From Tenebrio molitor (Eukaryota; Arthropoda; Insecta; Coleoptera; Tenebrionidae), in NCBI RefSeq assembly GCF_963966145.1, contig NC_091049.1, positions 12,772,001 to 12,836,000 on the forward strand: a stretch of DNA of 64,000 bases, written 5' to 3'. Shown here piece after piece: positions 31,701-39,766 of this stretch (positions are counted from its first letter, which is position 1; the number at the start of each line of letters is the position of its first letter). The translations under genes were made by a program, and so were the position numbers. A model generated the notes under the pieces. That model was not told where the DNA came from. It was given only the letters and a program-made list of their open reading frames with translations, and did not search any database.

Positions 31701-34700
31701 TCACAGTCGTGTATTTTCCAAAGTGTGTCATTATTAGTTATAATAGTAATGTTGTGAGGATTAAATGCATCCACTGATTTAATTACTTTATTATTTAACA
31801 AGTAAAATACGTTGTTATTTCTTAAAAAAATGGAAATATGATTCCATCCATTTTTAAATTCCTTTAAATCGTTGTAGTCGAAATCTTGGTCGTCATTGGC
31901 AAATAAATGCACTTCCCCTGGTGAATATAGTGAAAAGGACACTGACTGGACGGAGGTAAATGTTTTATAATTTGTTTTAATTACATCCAAATCTAGAGCA
32001 GGATTAAATCATAAAATACATTTGCGTTAATAATTAAATTAACTGTTACTATAAAGTTTTACTATTCTCTCGTTACTTTATTTTTTATATTTTGCGTTCA
32101 CAATAACTCCATTGTGAAACCAAAGACAGTATCACAATAGCTGAAAGCAGTTCTATAATAGCGATAGTACAATTTACAGTTATCATGTTGGTACTGCCAC
32201 ACTCCTCTGCCAGAATCCATATATCTATTAACTACTATATGGGTAACGTCGTATCTTTACTTTGCTCGAGAGTGAAGCAAACATTGCCATGGGTGGGAGC
32301 AGTATAGAAACATCTTCTCAACCACTTTGTTAAGAGCAAGTATAATGTGCGCATGGCAGGAATTTAAATATAGGATGTTGCTGCTGCGCGCTGCGGATTG
32401 TGGGAAAAACAGCCCACCCTCCACCAATCAGTTGCTTCAGAAAACGAGCCTGCGCATAAGTGACTGCGTTTTGTATCTCGAGATCTTTGCTTCACTCTCG
32501 TATCCACGTTACCTATATAGTAGTTAATAGATATATGCCAGAATCCTATAAAGCCTAGAGGATTCTGGCAGCGTCAGCCAATACGCGCGAATTCCCCAGA
32601 ATTTTAAAATTCTTACTTTTGATTTAAAAACGGCTTAAAAGGTGCAAAATATAATAAATAGCATATTACATGCGTTTAATAAGAGGTATTGTGGCACTTG
32701 TCCCTTTGGACGCGCGTGTGCCAATACCCTTCTTATTAAACTTATACCGTGCGATCGAAAATAAAAAAAATCGAGATTGCCATGATTAATACACTTCAGT
32801 TGGCAGCACGTAAAAATTTAATTCAAATGTCATTACAATGATAATTGTCATAATTAATTATTGACTATTAAAATTTGCTATTACAATATATTCACTTTAG
32901 AGCAACAAATTTTCATTGTCCAGTGTTTCTTCAGCAATAGAGAAAGGCTTGGTCCTATTCCACAACTCGAGTTTTTGAGGAGTTTCAACAAAAGTTTCCG
33001 GACTTTCAAGGCACTTAATCAACAACTTGCCCAGAAAGTCTACAAATGCGTAAACATATTTTTGGAAACAGGTAGTGTTCTGCGCAAAAAAGGCAGTAAA
33101 CGACCGACAAAAAGATCAGCTGAAAATATTGAAGAGGGTGAACAAAGAATTATTGCAGAGATTAACCCAAGAAAGTAACCTATCATTTGGTACAGTTCAG
33201 CTTATCCTTAAAAAAGATTTGCACTTTTTTCTCTATCGTGTGTCTGTTGTGCATGAAATTACTCCTTGACAATAAGAGCCCCCACAACCGACAGCAACCT
33301 CTCTGGATAATATTGATTGATAGATGATCGTTGATCTTGATTTTGGATCTATTTATAAACAAACAAGCGGCGTGCGCGGCTCCGTGCTTAGCGTTCACGT
33401 TAAATAAAGGTGCGGGAGTTTTAAATCTCATTGTTTCATTGCACTAGCTGAGGAAATTCTTTTACAACCGACAGATCCCACAAAATTCTTTATGAAAGTC
33501 AAGATTTCAACATTCTCAAAATCACTGACCTAACTTTTAAGACTGACATCTGTTATAGTCTTGCCGTTATAACTTTTTATCTGCTCCGCCCACATAAATT
33601 GACCAATGAGAATCAAAGTCAGATTCAATCTGTATAATTTTTCATCATATTTGTCAGGTAAAAAACTTAAGGTTAGAATTTTGCTGTCAAGTCCACAATT
33701 GTTGTCTTAGGTTTTACAAAATAAAATGTCATTAAGACAATTCGAATGTCAGAATTTTTTTTCTGTGTAAATCAGATCGTCTTAACAACCTATTTGGTTG
33801 GTAACTAAGAAAATGTAATGGGCGGGGCAGATAAAATGTTATGTTGTCCTTAGTATAATTGAAAATCTCACGAATTTCCAACTGAAATGTTTGGTCAGCG
33901 CCTACTTTAATTTTTTTTTTCGATCTCACGGTATAATAATGTACTATTGTTGTTGTTACAATAGTTTAAAATGGCAATAATGTTTCTTTACATCTTTATA
34001 CATGGTGTCCCCAAAAAAAAAGACAAGTCTATAGCTCCCTTATTTATGGGAGGATTTTAATTATCTATACACCAAATTAAATGATTATGAATAGGCTACA
34101 AAACGGCCTACTAAATTCAGGTATAGCTCCAAGGGCTTCAAGGCTACATTGTCAAAATATTTTTTTTCAAATGGGAATACATATTTTTTGTACTAATTCT
34201 GATAGAGATTTTTATTCTGAAAACAACAATGTATCACAAGTACAACTTCACATCGAAAAATAACACTAACTTTTGAAACAAATGACGAACACCAAGTTAG
34301 AAGTTATCAAAATGCATTGCATTACAACGTAATAACCAAATTAAGTTAGCTGGAAAAACCGATGTGGCCGGACTGCGGTCATGGTCATACTTACCCTGTA
34401 CATGGATGGCCGTTTTGCGGCGGAATTGAAATTGTACCTGAAAAGGTAGGGGCCGGATTGCGGCCGGTCGGCGAAATTATTATGCATCTTTTTATTTAAT
34501 CCTAAAACGTCTATTGCTTAGCATAAAAGCCCTGTTATAAATATCCAGCTTTTCAAAACTATGGTTAGTCTTATATCGGGTGTTTTTTTAAATTTCACCT
34601 CACAGTAGGCGTTGAAGAGTCGATTATGGACGCACCAATCGTGTAAAACGTAAGATTTAAACAGCTAATCCGTGATCCGTAACCTGTAGAGTGCGTTCAC

Positions 34701-36023
34701 AATCGACTCTTTAACGCCTACTATGAGGTGAAAAAAAAAAAACCGATATTGGTTAACCACACAAGTGGGGAAGTGAAAATGGAAGTGATATTTAGTAAAC
34801 GTGGTGAAGAGTTCATTCTCTTAGAATCTTTTAAATACATACTCTGAAAAAAGTACTACCAAACAAGGTGTGAACTGGTGTTGCACATTGAACAGCTGCA
34901 ATGTCAAAATCTAGGTAAACGCAAGTCGAAAAGTTTTATCACTTTTTCAGGTGCATTTTAAACGGAAGATTTATAAGTCCATCGCCGCAATCCGGCCCTG
35001 CCACTTTTTACCCGAATGCAATCACTGCCGCAATCCGGCCATCACCTTTCCAAGTACATTTTAAACGGGAGATTTAAAAGTTGACCATAGCCGCAATCCG
35101 GCCCTGCCCGGAAAAACAAATGACAAATAATAACATATGGGGTTGCGCAGATATGCGGCCAATGTTTAGCGCAAAATGGAGTATAGACGATAGTAGCGTT
35201 TTATACAATTTTTTTTTTTTTGTATTTTTGGTATGTAAGTGTATACTTGTGATACATTATTGTTTTTAGAATAAAAATCTCTATTAGAATTACAAAAAAA
35301 AAAATATGTGTTCACATTAAAAAAAAAATTTGGGGCTGTGCGAGAATGTATTAGGTCTTTTTGTAGCCTATTCATAACCATTTAATTTGGTGTATAAATA
35401 ATTAAAATCCTCCAATAAATAAGAGACTTATGGACTCGTCTTTTTTTTTGGGGACACCTGTATTATTATTTTATATTAGATATATATCAAAATGTCGAAA
35501 ATTATAATTTGGTCGCTAGTATAAATAGAAGAAGAAGGGAAGATATGACTTAATGTTGCCTAAACATCAGGTGTTTAATTGTTCTATTCTGAAACGTATA
35601 CTTTTTTGACAATCGTATCACCAACGTTTGGAAATAATAACGAACTATTGTTTTCACATTTTAGTCACATATCGTTGTTTTGGTTTAAATTTAAATTTTA
35701 CTTACTCGTATTATTTACCTTATTACTTTTCATAACAAATACCTAAGAATTATGTACTTACTTTCCCATCGTTTATCCGTTACAGATCCTGATAAAGACT
35801 TACTTCCGTCTGTCAAAATCCAGTTGTCGCAACTCCAGTCTTCTCCAATTAATAAACTTAATGATTTTGTCGAATTCTCAGTAAATGGCGGTGATATAAA
35901 CGTCGCTAATGTTACGTCTTGCGTAATACAGCACACTTCGTTTTCTTTTCGCAAAGTAACAATATTGTTAAATGCGTTTGCAGCTTCTATTAATAGTAGA
36001 AAATAAAATTCTCGGCTCTTCAT
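22615..36023 (-). CDS. Five-exon gene for an unrecognised type I membrane protein
   Basis: Exons on the - strand: 36023-35762, 31992-?31711 (donor ACT|GTGAGT), 31615-31313, 27395-27318, 22727-22615. All junctions are GT-AG and every intron is phase 1, so one frame runs from ATG to TAA. Predicted product about 345 residues: a signal peptide (MKSREFYFLLLIEAANA), a Cys-containing ectodomain (EVCCITQD, DWSCDNW), a beta-rich central part (WNHISIFLRNNNVFYLLNN; CFLLYVSLCEKC; LGYWGIDLHECP), a short Cys cluster (TDCKEACNLCNK), then one membrane segment (MITLILSGILGILLIL) and a tail of about 16 residues. I do not recognise the family; the YWGIDLHEC pattern recalls MAM/jelly-roll ectodomains of insect surface proteins. 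Introns carry at least ten repeats. A LINE sits 70 bp upstream of the ATG. Confidence 0.7.
22857..23250. mobile_element. 394-bp MITE with about 68-bp terminal inverted repeats
   Basis: Both ends read CCGGGACATTTTTTTAAC, then a segment containing CATACTTATTCCCTATGTTC. The spacer is noncoding. It lies in intron 4 of the membrane-protein gene. Confidence 0.8.
23251..24108. other. Intronic DNA, nothing recognised
   Basis: AT-rich intron 4 sequence of the membrane-protein gene. A 76-codon - strand frame (23839-23609) has no motif. 23930-24108 is the presumed 5' flank of the mariner relic that follows. Confidence 0.4.
24109..24783 (+). pseudogene. Mariner-like transposase, truncated, E-to-K next to the catalytic Asp
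   Basis: 224 residues: an N-terminal domain (MAFTEQHKIFMVMSYFRNG), a second HTH with a GRKPGSGRPKKRTPEVIEEA linker, then FYTDKAYFHLSGYVNSPNTK with the first catalytic Asp. Relatives I recall read TDEAWFHLSGY, so the usual Glu after the Asp is Lys here. The WAAISQRRIIGQSF strand is followed by a stop, so the second and third catalytic positions are missing. It lies in intron 4 of the membrane-protein gene, antisense to it. Related, more decayed DNA is at 32861-33280. Confidence 0.85.
24784..25180. other. Intronic DNA, nothing recognised
   Basis: AT-rich sequence after the mariner relic. It may be its former 3' part, but no transposase motif is readable. Confidence 0.3.
25181..25647. mobile_element. 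467-bp MITE (TATACAACGTGTC ends)
   Basis: The left end TATACAACGTGTCCCAGAAA is inverted against the right end TTTCTGAGACACGTTGTATA, about 40 bp of terminal repeat. Noncoding. Confidence 0.8.
25897..26342. mobile_element. Foldback MITE, 446 bp, with nested TIR core 25989-26263
   Basis: The outer arms share CCTGGTAGG and GCGCGC-containing sequence; the inner arms begin GTAAAGTCCTCGTC at 25989 and end GACGAGGACTTTAC at 26263. Almost the whole element is self-complementary. The inner core recurs, split, at 48239-50677, which shows it moves, or is retained, as a unit of its own. Confidence 0.75.
26364..26514. mobile_element. Palindromic MITE (GGCCGGTTGCACCAACG family), copy 2
   Basis: Same family as 13871-14005; the ends are TTAAGGGTCGGTTTGACCAA and a complement ending GGTGCAACCGGCCCT. 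It lies just 3' of the foldback MITE. Confidence 0.7.
26515..26984. other. Intronic DNA, nothing recognised
   Basis: No gene. 26860-26900 (TTGACACTTTCAAAGTCATAG) resembles 4243-4265, a fragment of an unnamed repeat. Confidence 0.35.
26985..27310. repeat. Approx. 325-bp repeat at the start of intron 4 (copy 1)
   Basis: It matches 30968-31290 along its length: GCAGATGTTAAAGT, AAAGGTCAAGTAGCATTTTA, ACGAGATTTTAAAACCTGAC, AAAAACGCTCTCGAAGA. Its end near 27310 lies only a few bases inside the donor of exon 4. The exon-proximal half is partly palindromic. Confidence 0.75.
27318..27395 (-). CDS. Exon 4 of the membrane-protein gene (78 nt)
   Basis: The acceptor is ATTATTACAG; the donor is GAAG then GTAAGT. 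The phase matches both neighbours. It encodes NTLTQTDCKEACNLCNKIAN, a compact Cys cluster just outside the membrane segment. Confidence 0.65.
27471..29058. mobile_element. Foldback-type element with CTCGAA-unit arrays at both ends
   Basis: The left array at 27487-27600 holds about nine CTCGA(A) units spaced 10-18 bp apart (AATTGCTCGAAAATG style). The right array at 28948-29050 holds about six TTCGAGCAATT units in the opposite orientation. The outermost segments align as inverted repeats (GGCAAATTCCTCGAATGCA against the complement of TGCATTCGAGCAATTTACC). A 10-bp direct repeat CCCCACGAAG flanks it (27461-27470, 29059-29068). Subtracting a LINE insertion (28278-28936 plus its duplication) leaves about 0.9 kb. 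It lies in intron 3 of the membrane-protein gene. Confidence 0.65.
28278..28936 (-). pseudogene. 5'-truncated LINE fragment with 11-bp TSD
   Basis: Flanked by AGGAACTTGTA on both sides (28267-28277 and 28937-28947), with a TA-rich 3' tail. The - strand frame encodes the post-RT region: YSTAEYCCPVWKNSAHVN, NTTLRIITGTLKSTPSPWL, LPRKIWCKLNRFRTGHGKC and CECGAEKETIQHIVED, the zinc-knuckle-like C-terminal part seen in Jockey-type and related LINEs. The catalytic RT is missing. The same 3' end occurs at 14949-15043. Nested in the CTCGAA foldback element. Confidence 0.85.
29069..29680. other. Intronic DNA, nothing recognised
   Basis: No gene. A run of about 11 G occurs near 29178. A 90-codon + frame at 29433-29705 lacks motifs. 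Confidence 0.4.
29681..29860. mobile_element. 180-bp Tc1/mariner-type MITE
   Basis: The ends TACAGTCGCGGACAAAAAAA and TTTTTTTGTCCGCGACTGTA are inverted, about 30 bp, with a TA at each edge. Noncoding. Confidence 0.8.
29941..30634. mobile_element. 694-bp TACAGGGTCT-type MITE
   Basis: The left TATACAGGGTCTCTCAGAAC and right ...CTGATAGACCCTGTA ends are inverted, about 40 bp, including GGCGGACCAAAATA against TATTTTGGTCCGCC. Noncoding. Confidence 0.8.
30648..30893. mobile_element. 246-bp MITE (GTTGTCCGTTTTC ends)
   Basis: AGTTGTCCGTTTTCTCTAAG at the left end is inverted against CTTAGAGAAAACGGACAACT at the right. Noncoding. Confidence 0.8.
30968..31290. repeat. Approx. 325-bp repeat at the start of intron 3 (copy 2)
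   Basis: Second copy of the repeat at 26985-27310, same orientation, again ending about 20 bp inside the donor of the adjacent exon (exon 3, 31313). See the separate finding. Confidence 0.75.
31313..31615 (-). CDS. Exon 3 of the membrane-protein gene
   Basis: The acceptor is TTTTTCAG before 31615; the donor is ATATAG then GTAAAT. 303 nt. It encodes HITLTLPH, CFLLYVSLCEKCVL, and LGYWGIDLHECPTND, giving four Cys likely to pair in an extracellular domain. Confidence 0.7.
31711..31992 (-). CDS. Exon 2 of the membrane-protein gene
   Basis: The acceptor is CTCTAG before 31992. The first two bases complete an Asn codon with exon 1. The exon encodes VQSVSFSLYSPGEVHLF and WNHISIFLRNNNVFYLLNN. I place the end near 31711, at CACGACT followed by GTGAGT. 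The end is approximate by a few bases but is fixed in phase by exon 3. Confidence 0.65.
31993..32208. other. Intron 1 proximal DNA
   Basis: AT-rich, with nothing recognised apart from the acceptor CTCTAG at 31993-31998. Confidence 0.4.
32219..32536. mobile_element. 318-bp MITE with 10-bp TSD, inside a palindrome
   Basis: The ends ATATATCTATTAACTACTAT and the inverted copy match for about 30 bp. Direct repeats GCCAGAATCC flank it (32209-32218, 32537-32546). A 10-bp duplication suggests a Mutator-like element. The empty site would be a hairpin: CTGCCAGAATCCT pairs with AGGATTCTGGCAG (32559-32571). Confidence 0.75.
32674..32741. repeat. GC-loop hairpin
   Basis: 32674-32697 (GTTTAATAAGAGGTATTG on) pairs with 32718-32741 with one mismatch. 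The 20-bp loop is GC-rich (GACGCGCG). Confidence 0.65.
32861..33280 (+). pseudogene. Decayed mariner-like transposase N terminus
   Basis: Frame 1 (32861-33178) shows FTLEQQIFIVQCFF, then a GSKRPTKRSAENIEE linker like the GSGRPKKRTPEVIEE of 24109-24783. Frame 2 (33075-33269) continues with NLSFGTVQLILKKDLHFFLY, matching SVGHSIVKKDLHLFPYRL of that copy. The catalytic domain is lost. It lies in intron 1, antisense to the membrane-protein gene. Confidence 0.75.
33545..33866. mobile_element. Probable MITE with inverted GCTCCGCCCA arms
   Basis: 33569-33592 (ATAACTTTTTATCTGCTCCG on) pairs with 33819-33842 with a few mismatches. The element ends are not resolved. Confidence 0.5.
33999..35462. mobile_element. 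1.46-kb nonautonomous DNA transposon with about 260-bp terminal arms
   Basis: The left arm 33999-34262 and the right arm 35200-35462 are inverted copies, starting TACATGGTGTCCCC and ending GGGGACACCTGTA. The spacer holds units of a repeat with a GCCGGATTGCGGC core (34367-34470, 34980-35110) and a nested MITE (34573-34749). Apparent short frames in the arms are mirror images of the same noncoding repeat. A solo arm lies at 2248-2480. Confidence 0.8.
34573..34749. mobile_element. 177-bp MITE nested in the 1.46-kb element
   Basis: The left and right ends both contain AGTAGGCGTTGAAGAGTCGA or a close variant in inverted orientation, with ATATCGG termini. A relative is at 40290-40571. Confidence 0.75.
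35463..35755. other. Intron 1 next to exon 1
   Basis: AT-rich; donor GTAAGT at 35761-35756. Nothing else recognised. Confidence 0.4.
35762..36023 (-). CDS. Exon 1 of the membrane-protein gene (signal peptide)
   Basis: The start ATG at 36023 is chosen because it begins a typical signal peptide; an in-frame ATG at 36050 would add nine residues. 262 nt encode 87 codons plus one base, ending GGGAAA before GTAAGT. It contains EVCCITQD and DWSCDNW. Confidence 0.65.
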
Positions 36024-36092
36024 GCTACAACAGAGTCTGATAAAGATCATTTTTTAATCTTAAGATATTCTATTTTTAAATTGTGTATTCTA
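36024..36092 (-). promoter_or_regulatory. 69-bp 5' flank of the membrane-protein gene, squeezed by a LINE
   Basis: Only about 70 bp separate the start codon (36023) from the 3' end of the R4-like LINE (36093). TTTATCAGACTC at about 36048-36037 could hold an initiator-like TCAGA, but there is no convincing TATA box. Any native promoter further upstream is now displaced by 3.7 kb. Confidence 0.35.
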
Positions 36093-36166
36093 ACCCTCCA
36101 CCACCCGGCGGCACGGCAATTTCGGGATATTACTATCAAGTAATAGTGCAGTGGTAATCAACATAA

Positions 36167-36409
36167 TTACCGGCGTCTCGCCTCCACATTTTGACTTTGT
36201 TGTGTTTTATTATGTTCTGTGTCAATGTTAAGGAACTTCCTCACGATATGACATGAGTATAATAATATACCTTTTTGAATTTCAACTACCAATGTGTTAC
36301 CTAAATCCAGATTTTTTAAATTTTTAAAAAGAGATTGCGGTACTATTCCCGTTGCTGAAATTATAAGTGGTAAAATCGATTTTTTTTTTAAACACCAAAG
36401 ATTTCTCAT
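36167..36409 (-). CDS. R4-like LINE copy A, C-terminal tail
   Basis: 80 codons, AMRNLWCLKKKSILPLIISA then TGIVPQSLFKNLKNLDL and VVEIQKGILLYSCHIVRKFL. This tail follows the nuclease in copies C and D too. The conserved W, the VP and the terminal leucine-rich helix are shared. Ends EARRR and stop. Confidence 0.75.
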   Translation of the reverse strand: MRNLWCLKKKSILPLIISATGIVPQSLFKNLKNLDLGNTLVVEIQKGILLYSCHIVRKFLNIDTEHNKTQQSQNVEARRR

Positions 36410-36510
36410 AGCAACAGAGAGCTCTAAATATTTATTAAATTTGTGTTATATGTCTGTGTTACATTAGGCGAATTTGGAACAGCTATATCTAAAAGATATG
36501 CTTGCTTTTG

Positions 36511-37341
36511 TTATTTATTTAAAATAATAATGTCTGGTCTGTTATGCTTAATATGAATGTCAGTTAAAACTGTGCGATCAAAATATAATCTGTAATTGTC
36601 ATTTTCTAAACAACTTTCTGGTTTATAAATGTAATGTGGTTGTGTATCCTTTAATAAATTGAATTTAACTGCTAAATTCATGTGTATAATTTTTGCGAAT
36701 ATATCATGACGTTTTTTATATTCGCTTTGAGCCAAAACGGTGCAAGAAGAAATGATGTGTTCAATGGTTTCCCCTTCAGTTACGCAAATCCTACATTTAT
36801 CGATGATCGATTGTAAACCGCATATGTGTTTTTTATAATTTCTTGTATTTATAACACGATCTTGTATTGCAAATATAAAACCCTCAGTCTCAGGATGAAT
36901 ATTTGATTTTTTAAGCCATGCATGAGAAGCTTGAGTATTAATTTCTGGCTGTTCTAGCTCTTTAAAATATCTCCCATGTAAAGACTTTTGTTTGATATTT
37001 GCTATAGTGTCAGGTATATTTGGCTCAACAATATCTGAAATTACATTATCACTTAAATTTAAAGGTGTGTAACCTTTATCCGCTGAAACCAAAGCATTAA
37101 AAAAAGTGTTATCACGAGCTCTATTGAGAAAATAATTTTTTAGTAAAGCAATTTGATTGTGTTGTAGAATTTCTAGATTTGAAAAACCCCTACCACCATT
37201 TTCGCGTGGTAAATTAAATCTTTCAATAGCAGATTTGGGGTGATGTTTACAAAATTTTGTAAAGAGAACTCTAGTTTGAATATTTATATTCTGTAAATTA
37301 GTTTTGGACCATTTTATAACACCAAAAGAATAGGTCAACAA
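36511..37341 (-). CDS. R4-like LINE copy A, thumb, CCHC knuckle and nuclease start
   Basis: 276 codons. RFNLPRENGGRGFSNLE lies near residue 41. The CCHC knuckle is CRIC...EHIISSC (Cys183, Cys186, His195, Cys200). DIHIKHNRPDIIILNK lies at the end (RPD at 268-270). In R2/R4-group enzymes the K/R-PD motif precedes a second acidic motif; copy D shows it as AYLLDIAVPNS. Here a frame break follows RPD at 36511, and the rest continues at 36409. Confidence 0.8.
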   Translation of the reverse strand: MLTYSFGVIKWSKTNLQNINIQTRVLFTKFCKHHPKSAIERFNLPRENGGRGFSNLEILQHNQIALLKNYFLNRARDNTFFNALVSADKGYTPLNLSDNVISDIVEPNIPDTIANIKQKSLHGRYFKELEQPEINTQASHAWLKKSNIHPETEGFIFAIQDRVINTRNYKKHICGLQSIIDKCRICVTEGETIEHIISSCTVLAQSEYKKRHDIFAKIIHMNLAVKFNLLKDTQPHYIYKPESCLENDNYRLYFDRTVLTDIHIKHNRPDIIILNK

Positions 37342-37500
37342 TGGAACAGCATATGTATTAACTGCTTTAATTAAATTATTACCGTTTAATTTTGATTTTA
37401 AAATAGATTTAATTCTTAAATAAAATTGTTTTTCTAAATTTTCTTTTATAATTGAATGTTGAATATGATTTGATTGATTAATACCTAAATATTTATAAAA

Positions 37501-38301
37501 TTATCCTTTATTTAAATTTTTAATGATTTCTCCTTCTTTAGTTATATATTCTAAATTTTCGTAATGACCACGACATATTGATTGCGTTTTACACTTATCA
37601 ATACCAAAACTCATGCCAATATCATTTGAGAAATTTTCAGTTATTGTTAGTAAAGATAAAATGTGGTTCTTTTTAGATGCATAAAGTTTTATGTCATCCA
37701 TATAAAGAAGGTGATTTAATTTGGATAGTGTGGTATTATTAACTCTAATATTGAAACCATATCCAGTGCTATTTAATAGATTTGTCAAAGGAATGATGGC
37801 TAGACAAAACCATAAAGGACTTAAAGAATCTCCTTGATAAATTCCCCGTTTAATTTGAATAGGCTCGGATTTTAATTTAGTATTGTTTATTGATAAATTT
37901 AAAGTAGTTTTCCAAAATGTCATAACATGGGATAAAAAGTTAATCAAATCCAAATTAATTTTATAAATTTTAAGAATTTTAATTAACCATGAATGTGGTA
38001 CTGAATCATAGGCTTTTTTGTAGTCTATGAATGCGGTACAAATATTTCTATTATTTTTTCTAGCTTGTTCCATTATTGCCGTATCTATTATGAGTTGTTC
38101 TTTACAACCAAAACACTCCTTAACACAACCTTTTTGTTCTTCATTAAGTATATTTAATTTTTGACAATGGTCGTAAATTATTACTTTAATGCAAGATGTC
38201 ATAATTTTATAAATTGTAGGCAGACATGTGATTGGCCTATATTGTGATGAATTTTTAGTATCGGAATCTTTTGGTTTCAGATATGTTATACCATGGGCCA
38301 A
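37501..38301 (-). CDS. R4-like LINE copy A, reverse transcriptase domain
   Basis: 266 codons. Motifs: YRPITCLPTIYKIMTS (residues 21-36), FIDYKKAYDSVPHSWL (91-106, first catalytic Asp), RGIYQGDSLSPLWFC (152-166), LLYMDDIKLYA (198-208, catalytic YMDD), then MSFGIDKCKT. The frame is cut by a stop at 37501; a roughly 160-bp degraded stretch precedes the next part. The KKAYDSVPH and YMDD combination is typical of endonuclease-at-C-terminus LINEs and unlike the YADD LINEs elsewhere in this window. Confidence 0.85.
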   Translation of the reverse strand: MAHGITYLKPKDSDTKNSSQYRPITCLPTIYKIMTSCIKVIIYDHCQKLNILNEEQKGCVKECFGCKEQLIIDTAIMEQARKNNRNICTAFIDYKKAYDSVPHSWLIKILKIYKINLDLINFLSHVMTFWKTTLNLSINNTKLKSEPIQIKRGIYQGDSLSPLWFCLAIIPLTNLLNSTGYGFNIRVNNTTLSKLNHLLYMDDIKLYASKKNHILSLLTITENFSNDIGMSFGIDKCKTQSICRGHYENLEYITKEGEIIKNLNKG

Positions 38302-38359
38302 AAACTCTGGAAATGTGTTAGGTACCCTAATAAATCCGTTAAAGTGATCAAGTAAGCAT

Positions 38360-39766
38360 TTATGAATACAAGTAAATTTTTTTTAACCAAAAGTTATGAA
38401 TTTGGTCACCTCCAGGGGATTTCCAATTATGTGAACTATTAATATTTTTAACTAAAAATTCAAGGCTAATTTGAATATGATGTGGATTATTACAATCTGG
38501 TATCTCATTTTCTAAATTAGGAATCCATTCTGCCTGATTATTAAATTGAACTTCATTTGACCATATGTTTGACCAGAATTCTTTAATTTCATTTATATTT
38601 GGTAGACCATTATTATTTTGAGTTTTATTATCTGCTAAATTTTTGTAAAACAACTTCTCATTATTTCTAAATAGTTTATTTTCAAATTTCCGTTGTTTAT
38701 TATTTTTATATCTTTTTAATCGTTTAGAATAAATATTCAATTTTTGTAATAAAGTGTCTTTAATTTCTATTAGTGTTTCATTATATTCGTTGTATTTTAA
38801 ACAATGTATTCTGTTTTTATTTAAAATCGATTTAATACAGTTATTTAGATGATTAGAATTTATACCTTTTAAATATTGAGTTATTCTACCTAAATCTCGT
38901 CTGATATTGTTAATGCGTTTATTTAGTCTTCGTTCCCATTTTGGTAATTCTTTAGCTTTTATATTATTTGTCTGGTCAATTTCTTTTGAACCATTTAATC
39001 TGATAATTGTTAAAGCTCCACTATATATGATACTGTGTAATTTTCTAAAACTTGTCGTGTTATTTACAAATTTAGGTAAAATGAATTGATTTAAAATTTC
39101 AATCATTGCAAAGAATTTTTTGGAGCTTTGTTGTTTAGGTAATAGTGGTCTATTAAATGGTTCTATATGTTCAAATTCGTTCAGAGTTCTATTAAATTCA
39201 TCTTCAATTTGTTCTTTAAAATTTTGATGGTAGTAAAAATTTTGATTAATAACATGTATATCATTATAACTCAAGTCTAAATTATTTATGTCGTTTTGTA
39301 TCGTGTTGTTTGGTGTTGAATTACTTTGATAACAGAAAGAGTCATTATGATTTGGTAAACTTTGTAAACTTTGCGGTTCAACAGAATTTTCAACTAAATT
39401 ATTAGAAACTTCATTATTGTCAGAATAATTAATTGACAATTCTAACTTTACATCATTTTTGATCTTTTCTAAAATTGCCGAAGGGATATAGTTTTTCTTC
39501 ATAATGGCTCTCCTCTGGTCAGCTAAATTTTGAATAGTAACAGGAAACTGGGGGTACTTACTTTGGAATGCTTTAAATAAATCAAGCCTGTAAGTACTCA
39601 CAACATCCTGTAGTTTCGTGATCCGAAAATATTCCCGTATAATGAAAATATTCATTTCCATAGTCCATTTTTTGCGTTTTCTAACTAGTGTAGCACCATT
39701 GGATTGCAGTGAAGCACTTGCAACAACATTTGGCGCGTTTTTATTAGAGAGCGAATTTATTGACAT
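38360..39766 (-). CDS. R4-like LINE copy A, N-terminal part of the polyprotein
   Basis: 468 codons from ATG 39766. Residues about 30-95 (RKRKKWTMEMNIFIIREYFR, LFKAFQSKYPQFP, IQNLADQRRAIMKK) look like a helical Myb/SANT- or trihelix-like DNA-binding region, by appearance only. The middle is Asn/Gln-rich. Near the end, NWKSPGGDQIHNFWLKK is the conserved entry to the RT domain. An A-run of eight near 38377 (seven in copy B) shifts the frame just before the RT continues at 38301. The protein would be nuclear, acting on its own RNA and on target DNA. Confidence 0.75.
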   Translation of the reverse strand: MSINSLSNKNAPNVVASASLQSNGATLVRKRKKWTMEMNIFIIREYFRITKLQDVVSTYRLDLFKAFQSKYPQFPVTIQNLADQRRAIMKKNYIPSAILEKIKNDVKLELSINYSDNNEVSNNLVENSVEPQSLQSLPNHNDSFCYQSNSTPNNTIQNDINNLDLSYNDIHVINQNFYYHQNFKEQIEDEFNRTLNEFEHIEPFNRPLLPKQQSSKKFFAMIEILNQFILPKFVNNTTSFRKLHSIIYSGALTIIRLNGSKEIDQTNNIKAKELPKWERRLNKRINNIRRDLGRITQYLKGINSNHLNNCIKSILNKNRIHCLKYNEYNETLIEIKDTLLQKLNIYSKRLKRYKNNKQRKFENKLFRNNEKLFYKNLADNKTQNNNGLPNINEIKEFWSNIWSNEVQFNNQAEWIPNLENEIPDCNNPHHIQISLEFLVKNINSSHNWKSPGGDQIHNFWLKKIYLYS

